A program made the position numbers and the translations under genes. From assembly GCF_900111685.1 (NCBI RefSeq), contig NZ_FOHX01000006.1, positions 186,001-250,000 on the forward strand: DNA of 64,000 bases. The letters run 5' to 3'. Source of the stretch: Nonomuraea wenchangensis (GTDB lineage: Bacteria > Actinomycetota > Actinomycetes > Streptosporangiales > Streptosporangiaceae). Below, one piece after another: positions 52,505-59,400 of this stretch (position 1 is its first letter; each line of letters starts with the position of its first letter). The notes below the pieces were generated by a model. The model ran no database searches. It saw nothing but the letters and a program-made list of their open reading frames with translations, and had not been told where the DNA came from.

Positions 52505-53260
52505 GTGCTGGCCGTCCAGGGGGTCTCCCGTTCCTTCGGGGGCGTCTACGCCGTCCGCGACGTCACCCTCGACGTCGCGGACGGCGAGGTCTGCGGCGTC
52601 ATCGGCCCGAACGGCGCCGGCAAGTCCACACTGTTCAACCTCATCACCGGTCACCTGGCCGCCGAGCGGGGCGAGATCTCGTTCCTCGGCCGGCGGGTGG
52701 ACCGGCTCGCCCCGCACCGGCGGGCGCGGCTCGGCATGTCGATCGTCTTCCAGGCGGCCCGCGTCTTCCGCGGCATGACCGTGCGCGAGAACGTCATGGT
52801 CGGCCTGCACGGCCGTACCTCGGCCGGGTTCGTCGCGGCGGCGCTGCGGCTGCCCCGCCACCGGCGCGACGAGCGCGAGATCGCCGCGCGGGCCGACGCC
52901 GCGCTGGACCGGGTCGGCCTGTCCGAATGGGCGGACCGGCCCGCCGACCAGCTGCCGATCGGGCAGCAGCGGGCGCTCCAGCTCGCCCGCGCGCTGTGCG
53001 CCCGGCCCCGGCTGCTGCTGCTCGACGAGCCCGCCTCCGGGCTGCGCGGCCAGGAGCGCGAGCGCCTGGCGGAGCTGGTGGAGGAGCTGCGCGCGGGCGG
53101 CCTGACGATCCTGCTGGTCGAGCACGACGTGGCGTTCGTGACCCGGCTCGCCGACCGGATCGTGGTGCTCGACCTCGGCCGGGTCATCGCCGACGGCCCG
53201 CCCGCCGAGGTCAGGAACGACCCGCTCGTCCTCGCCGCCTACCTGGGACAGAGCGCATGA
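52505..53260 (+). CDS. livG: ABC ATPase, LivG type
   Basis: 251 residues. Walker A is GPNGAGKST; the signature region is degenerate (PIGQQRALQLARAL), and Walker B is LLLLDEPASGL. A LivG-type insert (GMSIVFQAARVFRGMTVREN) is present. It powers the importer with LivF. GTG 52505 begins three bases after the binding-protein stop. Confidence 0.93.
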   Translation: MLAVQGVSRSFGGVYAVRDVTLDVADGEVCGVIGPNGAGKSTLFNLITGHLAAERGEISFLGRRVDRLAPHRRARLGMSIVFQAARVFRGMTVRENVMVGLHGRTSAGFVAAALRLPRHRRDEREIAARADAALDRVGLSEWADRPADQLPIGQQRALQLARALCARPRLLLLDEPASGLRGQERERLAELVEELRAGGLTILLVEHDVAFVTRLADRIVVLDLGRVIADGPPAEVRNDPLVLAAYLGQSA

Positions 53261-53931
53261 CCCCGGCTCCCGTGGTCGAGGTGACGGACCTCGTCGTCGC
53301 GTACGGCGCCGCGACCGCCCTGGACCGCGTCACGCTGAGCGTCGCCGAGGGCGAGATGGTCGCCCTGCTCGGCCCGAACGGTGCGGGCAAGTCCACCCTC
53401 GCGAACGCCCTCGCCGGGCTGCTGCGCCCCGCCTCCGGCACGGTCACGGTCCGCGGCCGGCTCGCGCTGATCCCCGAGGGACGTCAGCTCTTCCCCGACC
53501 TCTCGGTGGCCGACAACCTGGCGCTCGGCGGCTGGCGCTCCGGCGTCCGCGACCCGTCCGCCGTCTACGACGTGCTCCCCCGGCTGGCCGAGCTGGCGGA
53601 CCGGCGGGCGGGCGTGCTGTCGGGCGGCGAGCAGCAGATGGTGGCGTTCGGTCGGGCCCTCATGTCCCGGCCCGACGTGCTCGTCGTGGACGAGCTGTCG
53701 CTCGGCCTGGCCCCGAACGTGACCGCCGGCCTCGCCCGGCACCTGGCCGAGCTCAACCGCGCGCGCGGCCTCGCGGTGCTGCTCATCGAGCAGAACGCCC
53801 GGCTGGCCTTCGAGCTGTGCCGGCGGGCGTACGTGCTGGAGTCCGGCCGGCTGGTCACCGAGGGCGAGTCGGCCGCGCTCGCCGGGGATCCGCGGGTCGC
53901 CGGCGCCTACCTGGGCGGGGCGATCACGTGA
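53257..53931 (+). CDS. livF: ABC ATPase, LivF type
   Basis: 224 residues. Walker A GPNGAGKST, signature LSGGEQQMVAFGRAL, Walker B VLVVDELSLGL and a terminal LLIEQNARLAFELC typical of LivF. It overlaps LivG by ATGA and the LivH GTG by four bases. Confidence 0.94.
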   Translation: MTPAPVVEVTDLVVAYGAATALDRVTLSVAEGEMVALLGPNGAGKSTLANALAGLLRPASGTVTVRGRLALIPEGRQLFPDLSVADNLALGGWRSGVRDPSAVYDVLPRLAELADRRAGVLSGGEQQMVAFGRALMSRPDVLVVDELSLGLAPNVTAGLARHLAELNRARGLAVLLIEQNARLAFELCRRAYVLESGRLVTEGESAALAGDPRVAGAYLGGAIT

Positions 53932-54788
53932 GCGCCTTCCTCACCTACCTGTTGAACGGCCTCGCCGTCGGGTGCGCGATCGCGCTCATCGCGAGCGGCC
54001 TCGTCGTCATCCACCGGGTGACCGGGGTGGTGAACTTCGCGCAGGGGACGTTCGCGGTGGTGGCCGGGCTGTGCGCGTCCTCGCTGCTCGGGCTCGGACT
54101 CCCGCACGGCGCGAGCGAGCTCGCCGCCGTGCTCGCGGCGGCCGTCGCCGGGCTGCTGACCGGCCTCGCCGCCGTCGGGCGGCCGGGGACCACGCCGCTG
54201 TCGTCGCTCATCGTCACGCTGGGCGTGGGCGTGCTGGCGTACGCGGTGGAGATCGTGCTCTGGGGCGACCAGCCGCGCTCCGCGCCCGGCCTCGCCGGGT
54301 CCGTCACCGTCGCGGGGGCGCGGATCCAGACCCAGCACCTGCTGGTGATCGCGGTGACGGCGGTGGCGTTCGCCGCGCTCGCGCTGTTCTTCGGCCGGAC
54401 CTATCTGGGCAAGGCGCTCACCGCCTGCGCCTCCAACCCGTACGCCGCCCGCGTCGTCGGCATCGACGTGCGCCGCATGGGGCTGCTCGCGTTCGCGCTG
54501 GGCGGGCTGCTCGGCGGCCTCGCCGGGGTGCTGGTGACGCCGATGCGGCCGATCTCGTTCGACAGCGACGTCACGCTCATCGTCAACGGCTTCGCCGCGG
54601 CCGTGTTCGGCGCGCTGACCCGGCCGGTGATCACGCTGGCGGGCGCGCTGCTGCTGGGCGTGGCCGAGACCATGGCCGCCGGCTACGGCTACGGCTCCCA
54701 CCAGCTGGAGATCGCCCTCGGGCTGATGCTCGTCGTCATGATCGTGCAGGCCGGCCGCCGCCCGGCGATCTCCCAGGAGCCGACATGA
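53928..54788 (+). CDS. livH: ABC permease, LivH type
   Basis: 286 residues with about eight membrane helices. The LivH motif VIHRVTGVVNFAQGTFAVVA is present, as is the coupling helix region LGKALTACASNPYAARVVGI. It forms the channel with LivM. The GTG start overlaps the LivF stop, and its stop overlaps LivM (ATGA). Confidence 0.93.
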   Translation: MSAFLTYLLNGLAVGCAIALIASGLVVIHRVTGVVNFAQGTFAVVAGLCASSLLGLGLPHGASELAAVLAAAVAGLLTGLAAVGRPGTTPLSSLIVTLGVGVLAYAVEIVLWGDQPRSAPGLAGSVTVAGARIQTQHLLVIAVTAVAFAALALFFGRTYLGKALTACASNPYAARVVGIDVRRMGLLAFALGGLLGGLAGVLVTPMRPISFDSDVTLIVNGFAAAVFGALTRPVITLAGALLLGVAETMAAGYGYGSHQLEIALGLMLVVMIVQAGRRPAISQEPT

Positions 54789-55756
54789 TGCTTGGCCGTG
54801 TGGCCGTTCCGCTGGCCGCCGCCGTGACGCTCGCGCTGCCCGCCGTGCTCGACGACAGCGCCCTCGCCGTGTACGTCCTGCTCGGCCTCGCCGCCATGGT
54901 CACCGTCGGGGTGTCGCTGCTCATGGGGTACGCCGGGCAGGTCTCGCTCGGGCAGGGCGCCTTCTACGGGGTGGGCGCGTACACGGCCGCGCTGCTCGCG
55001 CTGAACGGCCTGCCGCCGCTGCTCGGCCTGCTCGCCGCGCCCGTGGCGGCCGCCGCGTTCGCCCTCGTCGTCGGCCTGCCGCTGCTGCGCCTGCGCGGCC
55101 ACCACCTGGCCTTCGCCACGCTCGCCATGCAGCTCATCCTGCTCTCACTCGCCGGGCAGCTCGACTTCACCGGCGGGGACATCGGCCTGCAGGCCATCCC
55201 GCCGTTCTCCGCCTGGTCGTTCGAGGCGGGCGGGGTCACCGCGTACGCGTACCTGACGTGGGCCGGGCTGGCGCTGGTCATGCTGGTCACGCGGAACGTC
55301 ATCGCCTCCCGCCCCGGCCGCGCCCTGCGCGCCCTGGCCACCAGCGAGACCGCCGCCGCCTCCTCCGGCATCCCCGTGGGCCGCTACAAGCTCGCCGTCC
55401 TCGCCCTGTCCGCCGCCTTCGCCGGCCTCGCCGGCGGCATCTACTGCTTCTACACCGGGTACGTGGCCCCGGGGTCGTTCCCGGTGCTGATCTCGATCCA
55501 GTACATCGTCATGGCCGTGGTCGGCGGCCTCGGCACGATCTGGGGTGCGGTGGTGGGGGCGGCCGCCATCACCCTCCTGGTCCAGGGGCTGGACCGGCTC
55601 GCGAACCTGCCGGGGATGCCGTCGTACGCGCCGGGCGTGCTGTCGTACGCGGTGTACGCCCTCGTCCTGATCGCCGTGGTGCTCTTCCTGCCGAACGGCC
55701 TCGTACCGGCGATCAGAAGGCTGCTGTCCAGGGAACGCCCCGCAAAGACCCGCTGA
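54785..55756 (+). CDS. livM: ABC permease, LivM type
   Basis: 323 residues with about nine helices. SLLMGYAGQVSLGQGAFYGV is the LivM hallmark; RALRALATSETAAASSGIPV carries the coupling helix. Last gene of the five-gene importer operon. No ligand-specific feature is visible; the PaaX-type repressor and CoA ligase next door point to an aromatic or other organic acid. Confidence 0.93.
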   Translation: MMLGRVAVPLAAAVTLALPAVLDDSALAVYVLLGLAAMVTVGVSLLMGYAGQVSLGQGAFYGVGAYTAALLALNGLPPLLGLLAAPVAAAAFALVVGLPLLRLRGHHLAFATLAMQLILLSLAGQLDFTGGDIGLQAIPPFSAWSFEAGGVTAYAYLTWAGLALVMLVTRNVIASRPGRALRALATSETAAASSGIPVGRYKLAVLALSAAFAGLAGGIYCFYTGYVAPGSFPVLISIQYIVMAVVGGLGTIWGAVVGAAAITLLVQGLDRLANLPGMPSYAPGVLSYAVYALVLIAVVLFLPNGLVPAIRRLLSRERPAKTR

Positions 55757-55823
55757 CGTGAACGCCGGCCCTTGATGAGGCGTCATACACACGAACTGCA
55801 CATCCAATCCCAAAGGACTACAA

Positions 55824-56297
55824 GTGCGCCTCGTCGCCCCCCTCGCCGCTTTGGTGGCCGCCGCCACTGCCCTCACCCTGGCGGCTCCCGCTCAGGCCGC
55901 CGCCGCTCCCACAGTGAAGATCTCCCGGATCTGGTACGACTCGCCCGGCTCGCCGGACTCCGGCGCGAACAGCAGCCTCAACGGCGAGTACGTACAGATC
56001 AAGAACACCGGCCGGAGCGCGGTCAGCCTCAGCGGCTGGACCGTCCGCGACGAGACGGCCCGAGCGGACCACGTCTACACGTTCGGCACTTTCACTCTCA
56101 GGGCCGGCAAGACGGTCACCCTGCGCACCGGCAGGGGCCGCGACACCGCCACCAATCTGTACTGGGGCAGGAGCGGCGGCACCCTCGCCTATATCTGGAA
56201 CCAGGTCAAGGACACCGGATATCTCCGCAACGCCCGAGGCCAGCTCGTCCACAAGTGCTCGTACAACAGCAGCCGCCACGCCTATAAGGACTGCTGA
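55824..56297 (+). CDS. Small secreted lamin-tail domain protein
   Basis: 157 residues. Signal peptide 1-28 (VAAATALTLAAPAQAAAAP), then a single LTD beta-sandwich: VKISRIWYDSPGSPDSGANS, NGEYVQIKNTGRSAVSLSGW, TFTLRAGKTVTLRTGRG. Two Cys near the end (LVHKCSYNS and YKDC) may form a disulfide. LTD proteins are common secreted proteins in Streptomyces-like bacteria; their ligand is unknown. GTG 55824 has AAAGGA upstream. It overlaps the next gene by one base. Confidence 0.85.
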   Translation: MRLVAPLAALVAAATALTLAAPAQAAAAPTVKISRIWYDSPGSPDSGANSSLNGEYVQIKNTGRSAVSLSGWTVRDETARADHVYTFGTFTLRAGKTVTLRTGRGRDTATNLYWGRSGGTLAYIWNQVKDTGYLRNARGQLVHKCSYNSSRHAYKDC

Positions 56298-57166
56298 TGC
56301 AGGGAGAGGGGACCGGACCATTGCGGCGAGGCCCCCTCTCCGCCCAGATCCACAGCCGCAGTGACGGGTTCTCGTTCATGGAGGACGACTTGTTCGGCGG
56401 GGCTGCGCCGTATTACGCGAAATACCGCCCGACGTATGGAAGTGCGGCGATTGAGCACCTGGCCGGAGCCCTCGGCACGGGAAGCCGGGTGCTGGACCTG
56501 GGCTGTGGCCCGGGAACGATCGCGATCCCGCTCGCCAGTTGGGTGAAGACCGTACTTGCCGTGGACCCGGCGGAAGAGATGCTGGCCGAGGGCCGGCGCA
56601 TAGCAGCCGACATCCCCCGCATCACGTGGATGCGCGGCGATTCGACCACGCTGCACGCGCTGCCGCCGTTCGACCACGTGGTGATGGGCAGGTCATTTCA
56701 CTGGATGGATCGCAGGGCGGTGCTGGCGGAGCTGGATGAGCTGCTGCCGCCTTGCGGCGCGATGGCGCTGATCGGCCCAGGCAGGCTGTCGGGAGAGCCT
56801 TGGCAGCCGAGCGCGCAGCCGTGGCAGCCGGTGGAGCGGCGTATATGCGAGGCATTCGGTCTCGACATCAATGCAGCGGCCAACTGCTTCCACGCCACCG
56901 AGGAACATCACCACGAAGTCCTGGCCACCTCGCCGTTCAGCGAGCTGGAATCTCGTACGTTCACGCGTCGGCTGATGTGGGACGTAGAGGGGTTGGTCGG
57001 GCTGCAGCTTTCCTACTCCTACAGCTCGCCCGGCGTACTCGGCGACCGGTTGCCCGTCTTCGTCGAGGCGCTGAGGAAGGCGCTGCTCGCCGACAATCCG
57101 GCAGGCCGGTGGGAGCAGGAGCTGACGACTGAGGTGCTGATTGCCAGGCGGCCGGTACGAAACTGA
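56297..57166 (+). CDS. Class I SAM-dependent methyltransferase
   Basis: 289 residues. Motif I is RVLDLGCGPGT, motif II VLAVDPAEEML, and a later DHVVMGRSFHWMDR matches the Methyltransf_11-type family often annotated as ubiquinone/trans-aconitate-like methyltransferases. ATG 56297 has TAAGGA six bases upstream and overlaps the LTD stop (TGATG). ATG 56378 is an alternative start closer to the domain. GC content is visibly lower than in its neighbours. The substrate is unknown. Confidence 0.88.
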   Translation: MQGEGTGPLRRGPLSAQIHSRSDGFSFMEDDLFGGAAPYYAKYRPTYGSAAIEHLAGALGTGSRVLDLGCGPGTIAIPLASWVKTVLAVDPAEEMLAEGRRIAADIPRITWMRGDSTTLHALPPFDHVVMGRSFHWMDRRAVLAELDELLPPCGAMALIGPGRLSGEPWQPSAQPWQPVERRICEAFGLDINAAANCFHATEEHHHEVLATSPFSELESRTFTRRLMWDVEGLVGLQLSYSYSSPGVLGDRLPVFVEALRKALLADNPAGRWEQELTTEVLIARRPVRN

Positions 57167-57304
57167 ATGCGATTCCCGTCCCAAGGGTCGCGATACCACC
57201 GGCCGATGGCCTCGTTCATGATGGTCAGGCGGAGATCCGGTCAATCCGGACCGCGCTGTCACCCGGGATCCCGATGCCGAACGGCCCCGCCTCCTCCGGT
57301 GTCG

Positions 57305-57502
57305 TCAACCGAAGTGATCGCTCTTGACAGCGGTGATGAACGCCTCGAACTCCGCGCGCGAGAAGACCAGCTTGGGACCATCAGGATCCTTGCTGTCTCG
57401 TACAACCACCACGCCAGGAAGGTTCGTCGCCACCTCGACGCAGTTGTTGCCACTACCGCTGTAGCTGCTTTTACGGAACTCGGCCTGTGAGAGATCGATC
57501 AT
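57305..57502 (-). CDS. DUF397 protein
   Basis: 65 residues with the DUF397 signature: FRKSSYSGSGNNCVEVA, VVVRDSKDPDGPKLVFS and the final FITAVKSD. These small proteins are encoded beside XRE/DUF5753 regulators in actinomycetes and are thought to be their partners in developmental control. It overlaps the regulator by ATGA. Confidence 0.93.
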   Translation of the reverse strand: MIDLSQAEFRKSSYSGSGNNCVEVATNLPGVVVVRDSKDPDGPKLVFSRAEFEAFITAVKSDHFG

Positions 57503-58341
57503 TTGTCTAGTTGGTCCTTGACAGTCGAGATCAGCACCAAGGATTCCTCAGGGGACAACGCGGCGTCCGAAATACGCTGGAATATGAGCTTACAGCGTTC
57601 GACTTGCTCGGAGCTTTCCACATAGATGTCGCCCGCAGTTCCTTCGACGTACACGACATCGGGATCGATCTCTTCCGCGAAGCTCAGGATGGTGAAGGCC
57701 CCTTCCAAGCCCGCGTGCTCGCCCGCCACGAACGGAAGGACCCTGATCTCGACATTTCCTCGCCTTGCGGCGACCACCAGCGCTTCAAGCTGTTCGAGCA
57801 TCACCTTTGCACCGCCGATCGGGCGGCGGACGGCAGCTTCGTCGAGCACCGCGCAGAACTGTGGCGCGTCTGGTCGGCCGAGCAACGTACGTCGAGCCAT
57901 GCGGGCCATGACCCGACGCTGCACCTCCTCTTCGGGGCGATGCAAGGAGATGACCGTCCTGGCGTAGTCCTCGGTCTGCAGCAACCCCGGGACGAGTTGA
58001 ACCTCCCACTGCTTGATCAGAGCCGCCTCGTCCTCCAGGCCGATGTACGAGCCTGTGAACACATCGGCGTACGCCGTCCACCAGCCGCGCTGGCGAACCT
58101 CAGCCGCCAGTTGGATGAGCCCGGCACGTGCTGCGGAGTTGACACCGTAGAGGTCGCAGACCGCGGCGACGTCGGAGCGGCTGGCCATGGTCCGCCCGGT
58201 CTCGATGCGGCTGACCTTGCTTCGGCTCCATCCGAGTTGCGCAGCCGCCGCCTCGGGTGTCAACCCAGCGCCCTCCCGCATTCTTCGCAGTTCGCGGGCC
58301 AGGCGTCGCAGTCTCACCGTCGGGCTGTGACTCGTGGACAT
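57499..58341 (-). CDS. XRE-family regulator with DUF5753
   Basis: 280 residues. An N-terminal helix-turn-helix (LRRMREGAGLTPEAAAAQLG; WSRSKVSRIETGRTMAS) and the DUF5753 domain (IKQWEVQLVPGLLQTEDYAR; FCAVLDEAAVRRPIGG; VLPFVAGEHAGLEGAFTILS). It binds DNA; the C-terminal domain probably takes signals with the DUF397 partner. ATG 58341 is chosen although the ribosome site is weak; ATG 58413 would extend it by 24 residues. It is divergent from the ATPase cassette, and inverted repeats lie between them. Confidence 0.92.
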   Translation of the reverse strand: MSTSHSPTVRLRRLARELRRMREGAGLTPEAAAAQLGWSRSKVSRIETGRTMASRSDVAAVCDLYGVNSAARAGLIQLAAEVRQRGWWTAYADVFTGSYIGLEDEAALIKQWEVQLVPGLLQTEDYARTVISLHRPEEEVQRRVMARMARRTLLGRPDAPQFCAVLDEAAVRRPIGGAKVMLEQLEALVVAARRGNVEIRVLPFVAGEHAGLEGAFTILSFAEEIDPDVVYVEGTAGDIYVESSEQVERCKLIFQRISDAALSPEESLVLISTVKDQLDK

Positions 58342-58385
58342 GTCGCCAAGTGTGGCAGAAGCCTGCTTGCCGCTGCTCCAATGTT

Positions 58386-58430
58386 CTGTGCATTGCGAAT
58401 CTGCACAGTGCATTGACGCTTAGCAATGCG
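58386..58430. promoter_or_regulatory. Repeats upstream of the XRE gene
   Basis: CTGTGCA-N9-TGCACAG (58386-58408) is a perfect inverted repeat. GTGCATTG occurs at 58388-58395 and again at 58408-58415, and GCAATGC at 58424-58430 inverts the same core. Likely binding region of the XRE protein. Confidence 0.5.
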
Positions 58431-58497
58431 TGAGTCCACCATTACTGATGGAGAGCAAGCGACTGCGATGGGCATCGCGCCACACGAGGAGCGGGTT

Positions 58498-58566
58498 ATG
58501 ACAGATGATCGGCTTGGGCACCCTCCCTGTAACGTCCCTCAGACCCCGCTCCGGGGCCGGCTATGA
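58498..58566 (+). CDS. 22-residue upstream ORF with strong ribosome site
   Basis: ATG 58498 is preceded by GAGGAG at seven bases and encodes MTDDRLGHPPCNVPQTPLRG plus two residues. The TGA at 58564-58566 overlaps the ATPase ATG at 58563 (ATGA). The ATPase gene lacks a good site of its own, so ribosomes probably re-initiate from this leader ORF. Confidence 0.5.
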   Translation: MTDDRLGHPPCNVPQTPLRGRL

Positions 58567-59006
58567 CTGGACAGTTCCTCGCCGAGCTGGTGCTTCCGGG
58601 CGAGCTCGGCTCGGTGCGAGTGGCTCGCCACTGCGTCAAGATCATCCTTACAGCCGCAGGACACCAGGACGTCACCGACGTGCAGCTCGTGGTCACCGAG
58701 CTGGTCGCCAACGCCGTACAGCACTCCATCTCCGGCCTGGCGGGCGGTCTGATCACCCTCGACGTACGGAGCATCGGCGACCAGTTGGCCAGGATCGACG
58801 TCATGGACGACGGCGGCCTGACCGTCCCCCGTATCCGCCGTTCCCACACCTTGGACTGCTCAGGACGCGGCTTGCACCTCGTCGCGGAGACGGCGCTGCG
58901 CTGGGGCGTGGGCGACAACGCTCTCGGTGGCCGGGTGATCTGGGCCGAGGTTCTCACCGCTGCGAGGGCGCCGGCCGCCGCACCGGACCTGGCGGAGGTG
59001 CGATGA
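58563..59006 (+). CDS. HATPase_c anti-sigma-like ATP-binding protein
   Basis: 147 residues. The N box is LVVTELVANAVQHS; DVMDDGG is the G1 box and SGRGLHLVAETA the G2 box of a GHKL fold like SpoIIAB/RsbW. No kinase domain is present, so it is a stand-alone regulator or kinase of an anti-sigma-factor antagonist. Such proteins recur beside DUF397/XRE pairs in actinomycetes. It is coupled to the upstream leader ORF and to the next gene by ATGA overlaps. Confidence 0.9.
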   Translation: MTGQFLAELVLPGELGSVRVARHCVKIILTAAGHQDVTDVQLVVTELVANAVQHSISGLAGGLITLDVRSIGDQLARIDVMDDGGLTVPRIRRSHTLDCSGRGLHLVAETALRWGVGDNALGGRVIWAEVLTAARAPAAAPDLAEVR

Positions 59007-59329
59007 CTTCGGACGAGCAGGGCAGGAAGCCCACGCATTGGATCAGTCGAAGCGACCGGCCGCCCCCGTGCTTCAGCCCACACGTCAGCCCGCCCACTCC
59101 CCATTGCGAGCCGCTGGTTTGGACCGTTCCCGAGAGGTTCGCCCCAGCCGGGCGGGTCCTGGCCTGGACGTGCCCCTGCGGCGACACCGTCTACGAGCTC
59201 CGTCAGGCGAGCGGCTTGCGGTTCATCCGCCGTACCCGGCGAAACGGGCGGGTCGAGGACTCCAGAAGATGGGCTGCCGTGGTAGGGACAGCGCAATGGA
59301 ACGCCCTTCTGATGGGGCACCTGCGCTGA
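59003..59329 (+). CDS. Small Cys-containing hypothetical protein
   Basis: 108 residues. A CPCG motif (AWTCPCGDTVYELRQASG) and two other Cys suggest a small metal-binding domain. The basic RFIRRTRRNGR follows. No family is recognised. ATG 59003 overlaps the ATPase stop (ATGA), and a ribosome site GGAGG lies upstream. It is the end gene of the cassette. Confidence 0.65.
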   Translation: MTSDEQGRKPTHWISRSDRPPPCFSPHVSPPTPHCEPLVWTVPERFAPAGRVLAWTCPCGDTVYELRQASGLRFIRRTRRNGRVEDSRRWAAVVGTAQWNALLMGHLR

Positions 59330-59348
59330 CGCCGCGTATCGGAAATCA

Positions 59349-59364
59349 CCGGTCTCCTGACCGG
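59349..59364 (+). terminator. Short hairpin after the ATPase cassette
   Basis: CCGGTC-TCCT-GACCGG followed by GGGGCCCTTTC. The stem is only six pairs, so termination may be partial. Confidence 0.4.
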
Positions 59365-59400
59365 GGGCCCTTTCAGGGATGACATGTCCGGGTAACACTG

